Below, one piece after another: positions 45,406 to 53,620 of a stretch of DNA of 64,000 nucleotides. Numbering within the stretch: the first letter of the stretch is position 1; every line of letters starts with the position of its first letter. The position numbers and the translations under genes were made by a program. Origin of the DNA: Bradyrhizobium sp. (lineage in GTDB: Bacteria > Pseudomonadota > Alphaproteobacteria > Rhizobiales > Xanthobacteraceae); NCBI RefSeq assembly GCF_027451485.1, contig NZ_DAIDJE010000206.1, positions 1 to 64,000 on the forward strand, in the 5' to 3' direction. The notes below the pieces were generated by a model. It saw only the letters and a list, made by a program, of their open reading frames with translations. It had not been told where the DNA came from and made no database searches.

Positions 45406-46728
45406 TCAACCGTCCCGCAGCGGCAGCGGCTGATCGGCGAGCATGCCCTTGACGACGGCCTCGCGGGCTTTCGCGGCATCAAGCGCGTGGATCGCCAGCA
45501 GGTCGGCGCAATCGGCGACGATCTGATCGGCATCCTGCATCAGCTTCAGCTCCTTGTAACGATCGTGTTGCTTCAATCCCATGCTCTGACCGACCAGTTC
45601 AAGCAGGTTGACGATGCGGAACGGCCAGTCGCGCTCATGTGCGCAGAGCTCGCGATGCTCGGAATGATAGATGGTGACGAGTGCGTCGATGCCGGCCTCG
45701 CGGGCAGTCTCCAGTTCCTTGCGCGTCAACTCGCGCTTGAACTCGGGCAGGACGCTCAGGCTCACGCCCTGCAGTCCGAACGCCGGCTGCTTCAGGTCGA
45801 CGAGCGTGATGCCGGGAATGGCTTCCAGGGTTTTGATGGCGGCTTCCACCACGCCGGAGACGCCGGGATGGCGATGCAGCGCGACGCGCATTGGAACGCG
45901 TTCACGCAGATGGGGCGTGAGCTGATCGAGGCGCTGCGCCAGGAAGCGAAGGAACGGCGTCATCTCGAACGGGCGAGCGCCGCGCTGGCGTTCGAGCGCG
46001 GGCAGGGTGGTTTCGGTGAACTGGACATAGCAGCTGGGACACCAGGAAATGACCTCGCCTGACTTCGACTGTGCCAGCTTGTCGACGCTGCTCGTTCCCA
46101 TCCGGCCGGACATTTCGACATCGCCGGATCGCAACTGCATGACGCCGCAGCAATGGCTCGGTCCGCCCATCACCTCATAGCCGATACCGAGCGCGTCCAT
46201 GATGTCGAGAGCGAGGAGCGCGATGTGCGGCGTCTTGAGCACATTGCAGCCGGTGTAGAACACGAAATCCGGCAGCTCGTTCGTCACATTCGCTGACGCC
46301 GGTTTCTGGCCGAGCCGTGCCAGCACCTGATCGTCCAGCTGAAGCTGCGAAAGCATGGCGACTTCACGGCTGACGTCGCGGTATCTCTCCAGTCCTTGCC
46401 GTCGCCGCGCCGGCAAATCATTCCTGGTTTTGGCCATGGCAACGCGCGCCATCGCGAGCAGAAAGCGCGGATTGATCGCTTCATCGCAGGCCGTGATGCA
46501 TGCACCATGAAGCGTGCAGGCTTGCGCCCATTTCCGCGACGCCTCCAGTCCCTGACCCTCGCGCAGAATATCGAGGATGCCGCCAATGACATCCACGGGC
46601 GCCGCATCTGCAATGCCCGCCGGCTTCACGCTCGGGCATACCTCGATGCACTTGCCGCAGCGGGTGCAGGCATCCACCATCTCGTCGACGCGTTCCTGGA
46701 CCGCCTCTTCAAAGGAGAGATGAGACAT
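45406..46728 (-). CDS. Iron-sulfur CCG-domain oxidoreductase subunit (GlpC/HdrD-like)
   Basis: A 440-residue protein with an N-terminal ferredoxin-like domain and C-terminal cysteine-rich (CCG) region. The first [4Fe-4S] motif is complete, C21-x2-C24-x2-C27-x3-C31-P. The second reads C71-x2-H74-x2-C77-x3-C81, with His in place of one Cys. The first CCG block is complete (C161, C193-C194-G, C230-x2-C233). The second lacks its Cys and instead has H285-R-H287 and H355..H358. Such proteins move electrons between a flavoenzyme and quinone or disulfide; no FAD partner gene adjoins. It converges on the binding-protein gene. Confidence 0.85.
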   Translation of the reverse strand: MSHLSFEEAVQERVDEMVDACTRCGKCIEVCPSVKPAGIADAAPVDVIGGILDILREGQGLEASRKWAQACTLHGACITACDEAINPRFLLAMARVAMAKTRNDLPARRRQGLERYRDVSREVAMLSQLQLDDQVLARLGQKPASANVTNELPDFVFYTGCNVLKTPHIALLALDIMDALGIGYEVMGGPSHCCGVMQLRSGDVEMSGRMGTSSVDKLAQSKSGEVISWCPSCYVQFTETTLPALERQRGARPFEMTPFLRFLAQRLDQLTPHLRERVPMRVALHRHPGVSGVVEAAIKTLEAIPGITLVDLKQPAFGLQGVSLSVLPEFKRELTRKELETAREAGIDALVTIYHSEHRELCAHERDWPFRIVNLLELVGQSMGLKQHDRYKELKLMQDADQIVADCADLLAIHALDAAKAREAVVKGMLADQPLPLRDG

Positions 46729-46919
46729 GGAGCATGCTTCCGGTCTAGGCGACTACTTCTTCTATCACCACGGGCTTTGCCTATAAAGCGGCGCATGTTG
46801 CAGGTTGCGGAAGCCGCCGCCCGTGAGCATGGCCGCGACTCACGTTGAAGAAGCGGCCAATGGTGGCTTGAGCAAGGTGGATGACGAATCTAGACCACGA
46901 GGGATTTCATGCAAAACGT

Positions 46920-46948
46920 TTGCGGGGCATAGGCAAAAAAGCTATGCA
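46920..46948 (+). promoter_or_regulatory. Candidate tRNA-Leu promoter
   Basis: TTGCGG (46920-46925) and TATGCA (46943-46948) are 17 bases apart. A start 6-7 nt downstream would give a leader of only a few bases before the tRNA at 46959, as is common. Confidence 0.4.
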
Positions 46949-46958
46949 GGCCAACAAC

Positions 46959-47045
46959 GCGGACGTGGCGGAATTGGTAGACGCAAGGGACTTAAAATCC
47001 CTCGATGGCAACGTCGTGCGGGTTCGAGTCCCGCCGCCCGCACCA
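46959..47045 (+). tRNA. tRNA-Leu (anticodon UAA)
   Basis: An 87-nt class II tRNA with encoded CCA. Acceptor 5' strand GCGGACG; anticodon stem-loop GGGAC-TTAAAAT-CCC with anticodon TAA; a variable arm (CGATGGCAACGTCG); T arm GCGGG-TTCGAGT-CCCGC; 3' strand CGCCCGC then ACCA. The acceptor stem has one non-Watson-Crick pair, A5-C68. Reads UUA and UUG codons, which are rare in this GC-rich genome. Confidence 0.95.
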
Positions 47046-47335
47046 GATCGAGTGCCGCTGTCGCAAGATCGCGATAACTCTCAGCAGTGGGTTGCGCTTG
47101 CCGGCCCGGATCGGTGTCATCCGGATTTCCGACGGCTTCGTCAAAATCTTGCTGTCCACGCCTGTCACTGCTCATTACTCAAGATGAGCTGACTGCCGAA
47201 AATTTGCTTGACCAAAGTATCAGCGGCTCCCGTCCGGGCATTCTCAGCCATTTTAACTTAGGTTGTCGCGGCCCCAAGCCGCTGCTCTTAGCCTTAAAAG
47301 CCGGAGCTGCGGGTTCGGTTATTCGGGAGTAAGCC

Positions 47336-47536
47336 TTGAAAAAGAGACGGCGGTTTAAACAAACAACCCCTCTGAAAGAGCGACTCATGGCGTTCGCCGA
47401 ACAAGTGCGAGAGCAGGCATCGACGCTGCCGCCCGGTCCCGAAAGGGAAGACCTCCTGAAAAGAGCGAGCCGAGCGGACACGGCGGCACATATTGACGAA
47501 TGGATCAATTCGACCGGGCTGCAGTCACCGACTTAG
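47336..47536 (+). CDS. Small basic hypothetical protein
   Basis: A 66-residue protein starting KKRRRFKQTTPLKERL and containing EREDLLKRASRADTAAHIDEWINS, which I recall as a small conserved family with many paralogues in Bradyrhizobium; function unknown. The TTG at 47336 has GGGAG upstream and gives the family N-terminus. An internal ATG near 47387 would drop the basic head. Two helices are predicted and no membrane segment. Confidence 0.65.
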   Translation: MKKRRRFKQTTPLKERLMAFAEQVREQASTLPPGPEREDLLKRASRADTAAHIDEWINSTGLQSPT

Positions 47537-47595
47537 GCGGCAACCGGAACCAGCCATGCCGGCGGCCCCGGTGCGCAGCGCTCCGGGCACAGCGC

Positions 47596-49077
47596 TCATC
47601 GCATAACGAACGGATTGGCCGGGGCGCCCTGTGCGGTCGAAATCCACACGCTCTTCGTCTCCAGGTATTCGCGGACTGCGTCGATGCCGCTCTCGCGGCC
47701 GAGACCCGAATGTTTCATGCCGCCGAACGGCATCATGTAGCTGATCGCGCGATAGGTGTTCACCCAAACGGTTCCGGCGCGCAGCAGCTTCGGTACGCGC
47801 ACGGCGCGCGCAAGATCGCGGGTCCATATTCCCGCCGCGAGGCCGTAGATCGTGTCGTTGGCGATGCGAACGGCATCTTCCTCGCTGTCGAAGCCGATGA
47901 TCGACAGGACCGGCCCGAACACCTCCTCGCGCGCGATCCGCATGGAGTTGTCGACGTCGGTAAAGATGGTCGGCTCAACAAACTGACCGCCGGCGATGCC
48001 CTCGCCCGAGGCCGGCTTGCCTCCGAGCAGACAGCGGGCGCCTTCTGATTTTGCGATATCGATGTAATCGAGCACCTTCTTATACTGCGCCGGCGTCGTG
48101 ATCGGGCCGATATTGGTGTCCGACTGCATTGGATCGCCGATCTTGGCAGAGCGCGCGAGCTCCAGGAGGCGCTCCACAAACTTGCTCTTGATCGAATTCT
48201 GCACCAATAGACGCGATCCGGCGATGCAGGTCTGGCCGGTCGCGGCGAAGATGCCGGAAACGGCGCCCGCGGTCGCGGCTCCGAGATCGGCGTCCTCGAA
48301 GACAATGTTGGGGGACTTCCCGCCGAGCTCCAGCGAAACCCGCTTCAGGCTGCGTGCGGCCGTCTCGTATACTTTCGCGCCGGTCGTATCCGACCCGGTA
48401 AAGGTGATCTTGGCGATGCCGGGGTGCGAAATCAGGTCGGTGCCAACTTCCGGCCCGAAGCCTGTGACCACGTTGAAGATTCCGTCCGGAATGCCGGCCT
48501 CCCTGGTGAGCGCGGCGAACTCCAATGTGCTGGCGGACGTGAATTCCGATGGCTTGACGATGACCGCGCAGCCGGCGGCGAGCGCGGCAGCACATTTCCA
48601 GGCAACAAACAGCAGCGGCGAATTCCAGGCTGTGAGCGCTGCCACAACGCCGACCGGTTCATGTGTCGTGTAGGCAAAGGTGTCCGGCTTGTCGATCGGC
48701 ACGAGACCGCCTTCCAGCTTGTCGACAAGACCGCCGAAATACCACCACCATTCCGGGTGGTAACGAAGCTGGCCGAGCATCTCGGCCATGAGCTTGCCGT
48801 TGTCGCGGACCTCGATTTCGGCGAGACGTTCGGCGTTCGCGGCGACGAGGTCGCCAAGCTTCCGCATGGCCTTACCCCGCGCCGAGGCCGTCATCTTCGA
48901 CCAGGGGCCGCGCCACATGGCTTCGTTGGCAGCCTTTGCAGCCGCGTCGACATCGGCAGCAGATCCGCGGGGAATTTTCGCCCACGCCTTGCCACGGTAG
49001 GGATCGATCGATTCAAACCATTCACCCTTGGCAGGATCGACATACTGGCCATCGATGAAAAGCTGATAGGTCTTCAT
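47596..49077 (-). CDS. Aldehyde dehydrogenase, NAD(P)-dependent
   Basis: A 493-residue ALDH-superfamily enzyme oxidising an aldehyde to the acid. Catalytic residues: C284 in TGQTCIAGS, E250 in SLELGGKSP, N152 in TAWNSPLL and K175 in VKPSE. The ATG at 49077 (MKTYQLFIDGQYVDP) is the normal start; the frame extends to 49167. Closest in feel to the betaine-aldehyde / hydroxymuconic-semialdehyde group; the exact substrate cannot be read. Confidence 0.92.
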   Translation of the reverse strand: MKTYQLFIDGQYVDPAKGEWFESIDPYRGKAWAKIPRGSAADVDAAAKAANEAMWRGPWSKMTASARGKAMRKLGDLVAANAERLAEIEVRDNGKLMAEMLGQLRYHPEWWWYFGGLVDKLEGGLVPIDKPDTFAYTTHEPVGVVAALTAWNSPLLFVAWKCAAALAAGCAVIVKPSEFTSASTLEFAALTREAGIPDGIFNVVTGFGPEVGTDLISHPGIAKITFTGSDTTGAKVYETAARSLKRVSLELGGKSPNIVFEDADLGAATAGAVSGIFAATGQTCIAGSRLLVQNSIKSKFVERLLELARSAKIGDPMQSDTNIGPITTPAQYKKVLDYIDIAKSEGARCLLGGKPASGEGIAGGQFVEPTIFTDVDNSMRIAREEVFGPVLSIIGFDSEEDAVRIANDTIYGLAAGIWTRDLARAVRVPKLLRAGTVWVNTYRAISYMMPFGGMKHSGLGRESGIDAVREYLETKSVWISTAQGAPANPFVMR

Positions 49078-49474
49078 TGGTCCCTCCAGTTCCGGCGAGG
49101 CGGTGAGAGGCGATTGGAAGGCAGACGATAAAACAATTGTGCGGCTTCGCCATGGCGATTGTTGCACAGGCCACCCAAGCCGATTTGCCGTAAGCGGGAG
49201 CCTTTCCAGCAGCAGGCGAAACAGGGGACGGCTATTCAGCGAGGCTGGTTGGCGTGACCGCGAAGGCCTGAGGCGTCGACAAGTCGGCGATCCCGGCCAA
49301 GCCCGCTTATGCCCGTGGAATCAGGCAGTTGGCGCTTCTCCTCGGTCGGGAACGTGAGCCAACCGCCTTGCGACGTCCTAAACTGCAGTGAGAGGGCGGC
49401 TCGATCGGAAGCCTCATTCCGGACACCAGTTCCTGCTTTACGCAACCTCAAGATTGTCGGTTTAACAGCATCTC
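49078..49474. other. Intergenic region with TCGCCATGGCGA palindrome
   Basis: This 397-nt gap holds no supported gene. At 49147-49158 a perfect 12-bp palindrome TCGCCATGGCGA lies 70 nt upstream of the aldehyde dehydrogenase start and could be an operator. Nothing else is recognised. Confidence 0.4.
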
Positions 49475-49918
49475 ATGATCGCGTTCCTGCCCTGGCATCG
49501 TTCGCCGCTCCGCGCCGTCGCAGGCGCGGTTCTTTTTGCGCTGGGTGCGGCTCTTTCCGGCTGCGCCAACATGAGCGACGGCATGACCTCGGCCTTTGCG
49601 GACCCCGCGAAATACGAGCTCTACAATTGCAAGCAGCTCGAGACCGAGCGCAAGAGTCTTGGGACCAGAATGGCCGAACTACAGGGTTTGATGAGCAAGG
49701 CGCAGTCGGGTTTCGCGGGACCGGTGGTGGCGGAGGTTGCCTATCGCAACGATTACATTGCGCTGCGTGGCCAGGCCAGGAATGCAGACGCCGCGTGGGT
49801 AGCCAACAAATGCCACGAGACGCCGCCGTCAAAGACGACGGAGACGCCTTCTGCTGCGCCGATGCCGGCAGCGGTATCCGTGCATACGCCGAAGAAGTCG
49901 GGCAACGCCGTCTATTGA
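49475..49918 (+). CDS. Predicted lipoprotein of unknown function
   Basis: A 147-residue protein with an N-terminal hydrophobic leader (LRAVAGAVLFALGAAL) ending in the lipobox LSGC, so probably lipid-anchored in the periplasm. The mature part has a helical stretch (ETERKSLGTRMAELQGLMSK) and three further Cys, then a Pro/Thr-rich tail. Not recognised. It converges on the FAD monooxygenase gene with 21 nt between. Confidence 0.65.
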   Translation: MIAFLPWHRSPLRAVAGAVLFALGAALSGCANMSDGMTSAFADPAKYELYNCKQLETERKSLGTRMAELQGLMSKAQSGFAGPVVAEVAYRNDYIALRGQARNADAAWVANKCHETPPSKTTETPSAAPMPAAVSVHTPKKSGNAVY

Positions 49919-49939
49919 TCGGGTTTGCGAGGCTTCGTC

Positions 49940-51136
49940 TCAGGGCCGCCAATCATAGATCCAGTTCTGTCGCGCGAGCATCCGCTGCGGCCCCATCGCC
50001 TTGATGACAAGGTCGCGCGCGAGCGCGAGCGGACCCGCCAGATGATAGATGCGGCCTGCCTGCCGCGCACTGCGCTGAACCATCTTGACGCGTCGCCGGC
50101 GCACCCGCCCATAGCTTTGCAGGGCCGCCGAAAATCCCGCCGGGCTTTCGTCGGAACGCGCGGCGATGCATTTCGCCAGCACCGCAGCATCCTCGATCGC
50201 CATGCCAGCGCCCTGGGCGGCGAATGGCAGCATGGCGTGGGCGGCATCTCCCAACAACGCCACGCCGTCGCCCGTCCAGGGACCGCGGTTGGGAAGGGTG
50301 AACAGCGCCCATTTTCGCCAGCCGTCCACGGCGCCAATGAGCATCCGGGGAATGGCATGCCATCCGGCTGCAGCGAAGGCGCTCTTGATCTCGTTCAAGT
50401 CTCCCGGTTCGCTCCAGCCCGGCCTATTCCATTGTCCGGGGACGACCGCCACCACGTTGATCTGGCGCGCTGCGGAAATCGGATAGGCGACGAGATGCGC
50501 GTGGGGTCCCATCCAGAGCTGCACGCGTCGCGAGGTATATTCGCGAGGTAACTGCTTGGTATCGAGCGTGCCGCGCCAGGCGATCAGGCCGGAGAACAGG
50601 GGCTGCACATCCGGCAGCAAATGATTGCGCACGGTGGACCAGATTCCGTCAGCGCCGATCAGCGCGACCGCGAGTTCCTCCTGGCGAGAGGTGCCGCTGC
50701 GCTGGACAACGGTCAATCCCTTGGCGTGAGGGCTGACATCCTCGAATTGGCAGCCGAGCCGCAATTCGATGTTCGAGCGGCTTTCGACCTCCTCGCGCAG
50801 AGCGGTTTGCAGATCGGCGCGATGGATCACCAAGTAGGGGGCACCAGCGGCAGAGTTTATCCTGTCAAGTGGAAGTCGGGAGATCTCGCCGCCATTTCTC
50901 GCGCTCATCAGGCATATCGAATCGGGCGTCACCGCGCGGGAAAGCCGCGGGCCAAGGCCGAGATCAAGCAGCACGCGGCTGGCATTAGGCGAAAGTTGCA
51001 GACCGGCGCCGGCTTCCTCCAGATGCTCTGCCTTCTCCAGAACAATGATTCGAAAGCCCAGCTTCGCCAGCGCCAGCGACGTGGTGAGTCCCCCGATTCC
51101 GGCGCCTGCAACGATGATCGTCCGTAAAGCCGCCAT
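49940..51136 (-). CDS. FAD-dependent aromatic monooxygenase (salicylate hydroxylase-like)
   Basis: A 398-residue flavoprotein of the PHBH fold. The Rossmann motif GAGIGG is at 11-16, IGADGIWSTVR is the DG motif, and GDAAHAMLPFAAQGAGMAIEDA the second FAD motif. It hydroxylates an aromatic or related ring using NAD(P)H and oxygen. Starts 16 nt after the stop of the NDUFS6-like gene, so they form a two-gene unit. Substrate unknown. Confidence 0.88.
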   Translation of the reverse strand: MAALRTIIVAGAGIGGLTTSLALAKLGFRIIVLEKAEHLEEAGAGLQLSPNASRVLLDLGLGPRLSRAVTPDSICLMSARNGGEISRLPLDRINSAAGAPYLVIHRADLQTALREEVESRSNIELRLGCQFEDVSPHAKGLTVVQRSGTSRQEELAVALIGADGIWSTVRNHLLPDVQPLFSGLIAWRGTLDTKQLPREYTSRRVQLWMGPHAHLVAYPISAARQINVVAVVPGQWNRPGWSEPGDLNEIKSAFAAAGWHAIPRMLIGAVDGWRKWALFTLPNRGPWTGDGVALLGDAAHAMLPFAAQGAGMAIEDAAVLAKCIAARSDESPAGFSAALQSYGRVRRRRVKMVQRSARQAGRIYHLAGPLALARDLVIKAMGPQRMLARQNWIYDWRP

Positions 51137-51152
51137 ATGGCGACGAGCCGGA

Positions 51153-51398
51153 TCAGGCGACCTTATCGGTCAGCACGCATTCCGGCGGGCGGGCTTCGCC
51201 GGGCTTGAGGTCGGCGGCGAAACGATAGAGCGTCGAGCAATAGGGGCAGATAATCTCGTTGTCGTTGCCGAGGTCGAGAAAGACATGCGGATGATCGAAA
51301 GGCGGATTGGCTCCGACGCACATGAATTCCTGCGAGCCGATCTCAATGACGGCAACGCCGGCATCGTTGTGGAAGTGCGGAACGACATGATCGGACAT
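51153..51398 (-). CDS. CHCC zinc-finger protein, NDUFS6-like
   Basis: An 81-residue protein with the zf-CHCC motif C27..H36..C51-P-Y-C54, found in the NDUFS6 accessory subunit of complex I in mitochondria and alphaproteobacteria. It binds one zinc and may assist complex I or Fe-S assembly. The ATG at 51398 (MSDHVVPHFHNDAG) is chosen; the upstream open extension is Cys-rich but unlike the family. Confidence 0.88.
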   Translation of the reverse strand: MSDHVVPHFHNDAGVAVIEIGSQEFMCVGANPPFDHPHVFLDLGNDNEIICPYCSTLYRFAADLKPGEARPPECVLTDKVA

Positions 51399-51708
51399 CG
51401 GGTTCACCTTAGGTAGCGAGCAGCAGACGGCATCTCCGCGAGGTTCCGCCACTGGAAAGCAGCAATACCAACGGATGCTGTTGATTCCTAGTGCTCCGGT
51501 ATCTGACGAAGCGACAGCCAAATCTTCCGCTGTAGCGGGGCCGATTTGACATTTTCCACAACCGTGCGATAGCCCCGGCGCCGCTAATTTTCACCGTACA
51601 AATTCGACACAATCTTGGTGTCCCGGAGAAGCCCTTCTTTCGTCGGGGCGGTTGTGTCGCAAAAGCGGCACACTATGTCTCGCTGCACAGGGTCGGGCAG
51701 GTTTTTTG

Positions 51709-52839
51709 ATGAAACGGCGGCGGATCAGTTGGACTTTGGCAGCAATGGCGGTAAGCGGTGCCGCGCTTGCCGTGCTGTGGCCGCATGCACACGAAGCGGG
51801 TGCCATGTTGGCGGCGCAGGACGACCCTGCGCAATTGTCTGACATCCAGGTCAGTTCTGCCTTGCGAAACAAACAAGATCTTATCGTCGGTCAGATCGAA
51901 GCGGCGCTGGAAAGTCATGATACCGGCTTGGCTGAAAGCTTCGTTGATCTCGCCAAGGCGAGGCACATCGAGTTGCCGCAGGATCTAGTGAACCGCGTAA
52001 ATCAGACCGTTGCCGAAGACAGCTCCGCGGCGCATTTCGCCGGACGTTTTGCCAGCGGCCTTGTGACCGGAAACGCTGACGACGCCGGCAGCCTGTCGGG
52101 CACCGTTGCCGGCGATCTCTTCGTCTTCGGCGACATCAGGGATGTCGTCCGCGAGGGCAAGCATCTGATCATGGGTCAGGACACCGATCGCCTGGTGCTC
52201 GGTCTTGCAGCCGCCGGCCTCGCCGTGACGGCGGCGACCTATGTCACCGTCGGCGGCACTGCGCCGGTGCGCGCCGGGCTGACGCTGGTCAAGGATGCGC
52301 GCAAGATCGGGAGGCTGGGGGAGGGGCTCACCGCATGGGCCGGCCGCTCGGCGCGGGATGTTGTCAATGCACCGATGCTGGAAGAGGCCGTTGCCTCCAG
52401 TGCGACGACGTCACCGATACGAACCGTGAGCGCCGTTCGCGCCGCATTCAATGCCGAGAAAGCGGGAGCGCTGGTGCGGATGGCCAAGGATGTTGGCCGT
52501 ATCAGCGAAAAGGCCGGCGCGCGCGGCGCGCTCGATACGCTCAAGATCGCTGAAGGGCCGGAAGATATCGCGCGCGCGGCGCGGCTGGCGGAAAAAAGCG
52601 GCGGCAAGACGCGGGCGCTCATCAAGCTGCTTGGCCGCGGCGCGCTCTTGCTGACGACCGGCGCCTTCGATCTGCTATTATGGGTATTCAGCGCGCTGTT
52701 CACGCTGTTTTCCCTGCTGGTGTCGATCAAGGCGACCACCGAACGGCTGGCGCAGTCGTGGATTGACCATCGCAAGCGCCGCAGGCTGCGTACGCAACTC
52801 GCTGCCGGTCAGATGGCCAGCGCCACCGCAGACGGCTAG
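51709..52839 (+). CDS. Membrane protein of unknown function
   Basis: A 376-residue protein I do not recognise. It starts with a basic head and a hydrophobic segment (MKRRRISWTLAAMAVSGAAL), has a helical acidic region to residue ~110, a hydrophobic hairpin around LVLGLAAAGLAVTAATYVTVGG (interrupted), a long amphipathic Ala/Arg-rich section and a terminal hydrophobic stretch (LLLWVFSALFTLFSLLVS) before a basic tail. The arrangement resembles pore-forming or membrane-inserting helical proteins, but no known motif supports a function. 28 nt separate it from the next gene. Confidence 0.65.
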   Translation: MKRRRISWTLAAMAVSGAALAVLWPHAHEAGAMLAAQDDPAQLSDIQVSSALRNKQDLIVGQIEAALESHDTGLAESFVDLAKARHIELPQDLVNRVNQTVAEDSSAAHFAGRFASGLVTGNADDAGSLSGTVAGDLFVFGDIRDVVREGKHLIMGQDTDRLVLGLAAAGLAVTAATYVTVGGTAPVRAGLTLVKDARKIGRLGEGLTAWAGRSARDVVNAPMLEEAVASSATTSPIRTVSAVRAAFNAEKAGALVRMAKDVGRISEKAGARGALDTLKIAEGPEDIARAARLAEKSGGKTRALIKLLGRGALLLTTGAFDLLLWVFSALFTLFSLLVSIKATTERLAQSWIDHRKRRRLRTQLAAGQMASATADG

Positions 52840-52867
52840 TTTTCATCTCCTAAAGACGGAACACGCC

Positions 52868-53620
52868 ATGCCGAGCTTTCACCACGGCGCTGTTGAAATC
52901 GCCTATCTCGACGAAGGCGAGGGCGACCCGATCATCCTCGTGCACGGCTTTGCCTCGAGCAAGAATGTGAATTGGGTATATCCGACCTGGGTCTCCGACC
53001 TGAAGAAAAACGGCCGTCGTGTAATCGCCTTCGACAATCGCGGTCACGGCGATTCCAGCAAGCTTTACGATTCGGCCGAGTATGAGATCGCCATCATGGC
53101 GAGCGACATCGCGGCCCTGATGGATCACCTCAGGCTCGATCGCGCTGACGTCATGGGTTACTCGCTGGGATCGCGGATGACGGCGATCCTGGCGCGGAGC
53201 GCGCCGCATCGCCTGCGCTCGGCAATCCTGGGCGGGATCGGCATCGGCCTGATCGACGGCGGCGGTCCCGGCGAGAACGTCGCTGAGGCGCTCGAGGCGG
53301 ATTCGTTGGATGAGGTCACCGATCCGGTCGGGCGGACATTTCGCGCCTTTGCCGACCAAACCCGCTCCGACCGCAAGGCGCTCGCGGCGTGCCTGCGTGG
53401 TTCACGTCGCCTGATGACGAATGAGGACGCAGCCGGAATTACTGTCCCGGTATTGATTGCGGTAGGCACCGCGGACGAGATCGCGGGCTCGGCGCATGCG
53501 CTCGGCGAGATCATTCCCGGCTCGGAAGTGCTCGATATTCCCCGTCGCGATCACATGCGCGCCGTCGGAGACAAGATCTATAAAGAGGGCGTGCTGGACT
53601 TTCTGTCACGTCGGCCGTGA
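52868..53620 (+). CDS. Alpha/beta hydrolase
   Basis: A 250-residue serine hydrolase. HGFASSKNVNW gives the oxyanion hole, GYSLGS the nucleophile elbow, GTADEIAG the acid and RRDHMRAVGD the His. Substrate unknown, probably a small ester or lactone. Its 3' end overlaps the convergent membrane-protein gene by 15 nt. Confidence 0.88.
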   Translation: MPSFHHGAVEIAYLDEGEGDPIILVHGFASSKNVNWVYPTWVSDLKKNGRRVIAFDNRGHGDSSKLYDSAEYEIAIMASDIAALMDHLRLDRADVMGYSLGSRMTAILARSAPHRLRSAILGGIGIGLIDGGGPGENVAEALEADSLDEVTDPVGRTFRAFADQTRSDRKALAACLRGSRRLMTNEDAAGITVPVLIAVGTADEIAGSAHALGEIIPGSEVLDIPRRDHMRAVGDKIYKEGVLDFLSRRP

